Positions 63,234-64,000 of a stretch of 64,000 nt of DNA are shown one piece after another (the first letter of the stretch is position 1; every line of letters starts with the position of its first letter). Both the position numbers and the translations under genes were made by a program. The stretch is taken from contig JADKJV010000011.1 in NCBI GenBank assembly GCA_016720825.1, positions 107,909 through 171,908 on the forward strand. The letters run 5' to 3'. This DNA comes from Chitinophagaceae bacterium (GTDB taxonomy: Bacteria; Bacteroidota; Bacteroidia; Chitinophagales; Chitinophagaceae). Below the pieces are notes generated by a model. The model had not been told where the DNA came from. It was given only the letters and a program-made list of their open reading frames with translations, and ran no database searches.

Positions 63234-64000
63234 ATGGAATATGGTATTGTACAGGTCCCGGCCGCCCCGGTCCGCCGCCGCCCCGGTCACGCCCGGGAAA
63301 TGGTGAACCAGTTGCTGTTTGGCGAAACCGTGAAAGTGCTCAGGGAGCGGCGGGAAAGCTGGGTCAAAATCCGCAGCCTCCACGACCACTACGAAGGCTG
63401 GATGACCAGCAATATGCTGGCACCAATTGATGCTAAAAATGCAAAAACACGGAGCATCTATGCCGCCTCCGGACTCCTGAATGAAATCAGGGTAGGAGAG
63501 CAAACCATGCACCTGCCTTTTGGCGCTTCCCTGCCGTTTTTTGACCAGGGCAAAGGCCAGCTGGGGGAAACAAACTATACCTACAGCGGCTTTTACCTGA
63601 ACCGCGATGAATCCCGCGCCACCGCCAGCCAGCTCGAAGCCCTGGCCCGTCCCTGGCTGAATGCGCCCTATCTCTGGGGCGGCCGCACACCCTTGGGCGT
63701 TGACTGCAGCGGGTTTGTCCAGGTACTTTTTAAAATGACCGGCATTGACCTTCCCCGCGACACCTGGCAACAGGCCCAGGACGGCCGCTCCGTCAAAAAA
63801 TTCAGCGATGCCGCCGCCGGCGACCTTGTCTTCTTCGACCGGGATGAAGATATTGTGCACGTGGGCATGCTGATTGATAAAGACCATGTGATTCATTCAT
63901 CAGGCAAAGTGCGGATAGATGTGATAGATAGGAAGGGGATAGTGGATGTGGAGACGGGGAAGTATGGGGTGAGGTTGAGGGCGATACGGAGGTTGTTGGA
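63234..64000 (+). CDS. NlpC/P60 (C40) peptidase with N-terminal SH3-like domains, 3' truncated
   Basis: Open from ATG 63234 to the window edge, 255 codons visible. An SH3b-like domain (VNQLLFGETVKVLRERRESW VKIRSLHDHYEGWM) is followed by a second beta segment and the catalytic NlpC/P60 domain: Cys in GRTPLGVDCSGFVQ (about 157), His in IVHVGMLI (about 209), and a later DHVIHSSG. The family cuts peptidoglycan stem peptides. No signal peptide is evident. The C-terminus lies beyond the window. Confidence 0.92.
   Translation, partial: MEYGIVQVPAAPVRRRPGHAREMVNQLLFGETVKVLRERRESWVKIRSLHDHYEGWMTSNMLAPIDAKNAKTRSIYAASGLLNEIRVGEQTMHLPFGASLPFFDQGKGQLGETNYTYSGFYLNRDESRATASQLEALARPWLNAPYLWGGRTPLGVDCSGFVQVLFKMTGIDLPRDTWQQAQDGRSVKKFSDAAAGDLVFFDRDEDIVHVGMLIDKDHVIHSSGKVRIDVIDRKGIVDVETGKYGVRLRAIRRLL

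Noticed and set aside
63210..63896. 228-aa minus-strand frame over the NlpC/P60 gene
   Set aside because: Mirror of the plus-strand coding frame, which has catalytic Cys and His motifs.

Overview
The window looks like chromosomal DNA from a Bacteroidota bacterium, most likely of the Chitinophagaceae/Sphingobacteriia side. Evidence: a SusC/SusD outer-membrane nutrient-uptake pair, a type IX secretion (T9SS) cargo with a C-terminal sorting domain, TonB-type barrels with a carboxypeptidase-like N-terminal domain, DUF3857 transglutaminase proteins, an ECF sigma factor beside a membrane anti-sigma-like protein, weak Shine-Dalgarno sequences, and several TAnnTTTG (-7) promoter elements. No phage, plasmid, transposase, CRISPR, tRNA or rRNA gene was found. 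Gene content is mostly housekeeping.

Layout. 1-5 kb: end of a PH-like protein, yebC, an amino-acid permease. 2.9-7.5 kb: a co-directional cluster of dicarboxylate symporter, DedA, MFS and a GT9 glycosyltransferase. 7.5-13.5 kb: mostly minus-strand genes (TPR lipoprotein, DUF481 barrel, ABC-F ATPase, J-domain protein). 13.6-19.1 kb: Tat-exported superoxide dismutase, dienelactone hydrolase, a lipoprotein and a DUF6600 protein with a long repetitive Asn/Arg/Pro tail. 19.8-29.8 kb: gcvP, sterol desaturase-like enzyme, YkgJ-type Cys-cluster protein, Tat-type metallo-hydrolase, MFS, deoxynucleoside kinase, folK, ABC-2 permease, SRPBCC protein. 30-34.4 kb: SusC-SusD. 34.8-45.6 kb: methyltransferase, queG, a DUF3857 pair, a small pore-like membrane protein, a serine hydrolase, clpB. 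45.9-54.5 kb: PorT-like barrel, a 1203-aa T9SS protein, an orphan, a DsbA-fold protein and an RRM protein, separated by unusually repeat-rich intergenic DNA. 55-64 kb: TonB-type barrel, YdeI-like protein, di-heme peroxidase, Mur ligase, LURP-one-like protein, guaD, anti-sigma/sigma pair and a truncated NlpC/P60 hydrolase.

What stands out is the noncoding DNA. Several unrelated repeat families sit in the gaps: a composite element of three palindromes in a fixed order, period-7 tandem arrays, a 246-bp tandem repeat with paired hairpins, a cluster of hairpins with three-base loops, and long CACAAAGG hairpins. Some lie where a terminator would be expected, others between divergent genes, so no single role fits all.

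Six genes carry a single-base frameshift (near 7047, 7664, 30110, 36541, 52345 and 57343). Most lie in short homopolymers and the downstream frame keeps strong protein similarity. Uncorrected long-read indels are the simplest explanation, so these genes are annotated as single reconstructed CDSs. I found no clear new multi-gene system. The best leads are the composite palindrome element, the heptamer arrays, a channel-like protein with an unusual filter region, a DsbA-fold protein lacking its nucleophilic Cys, and an apparently inactive/active transglutaminase pair.
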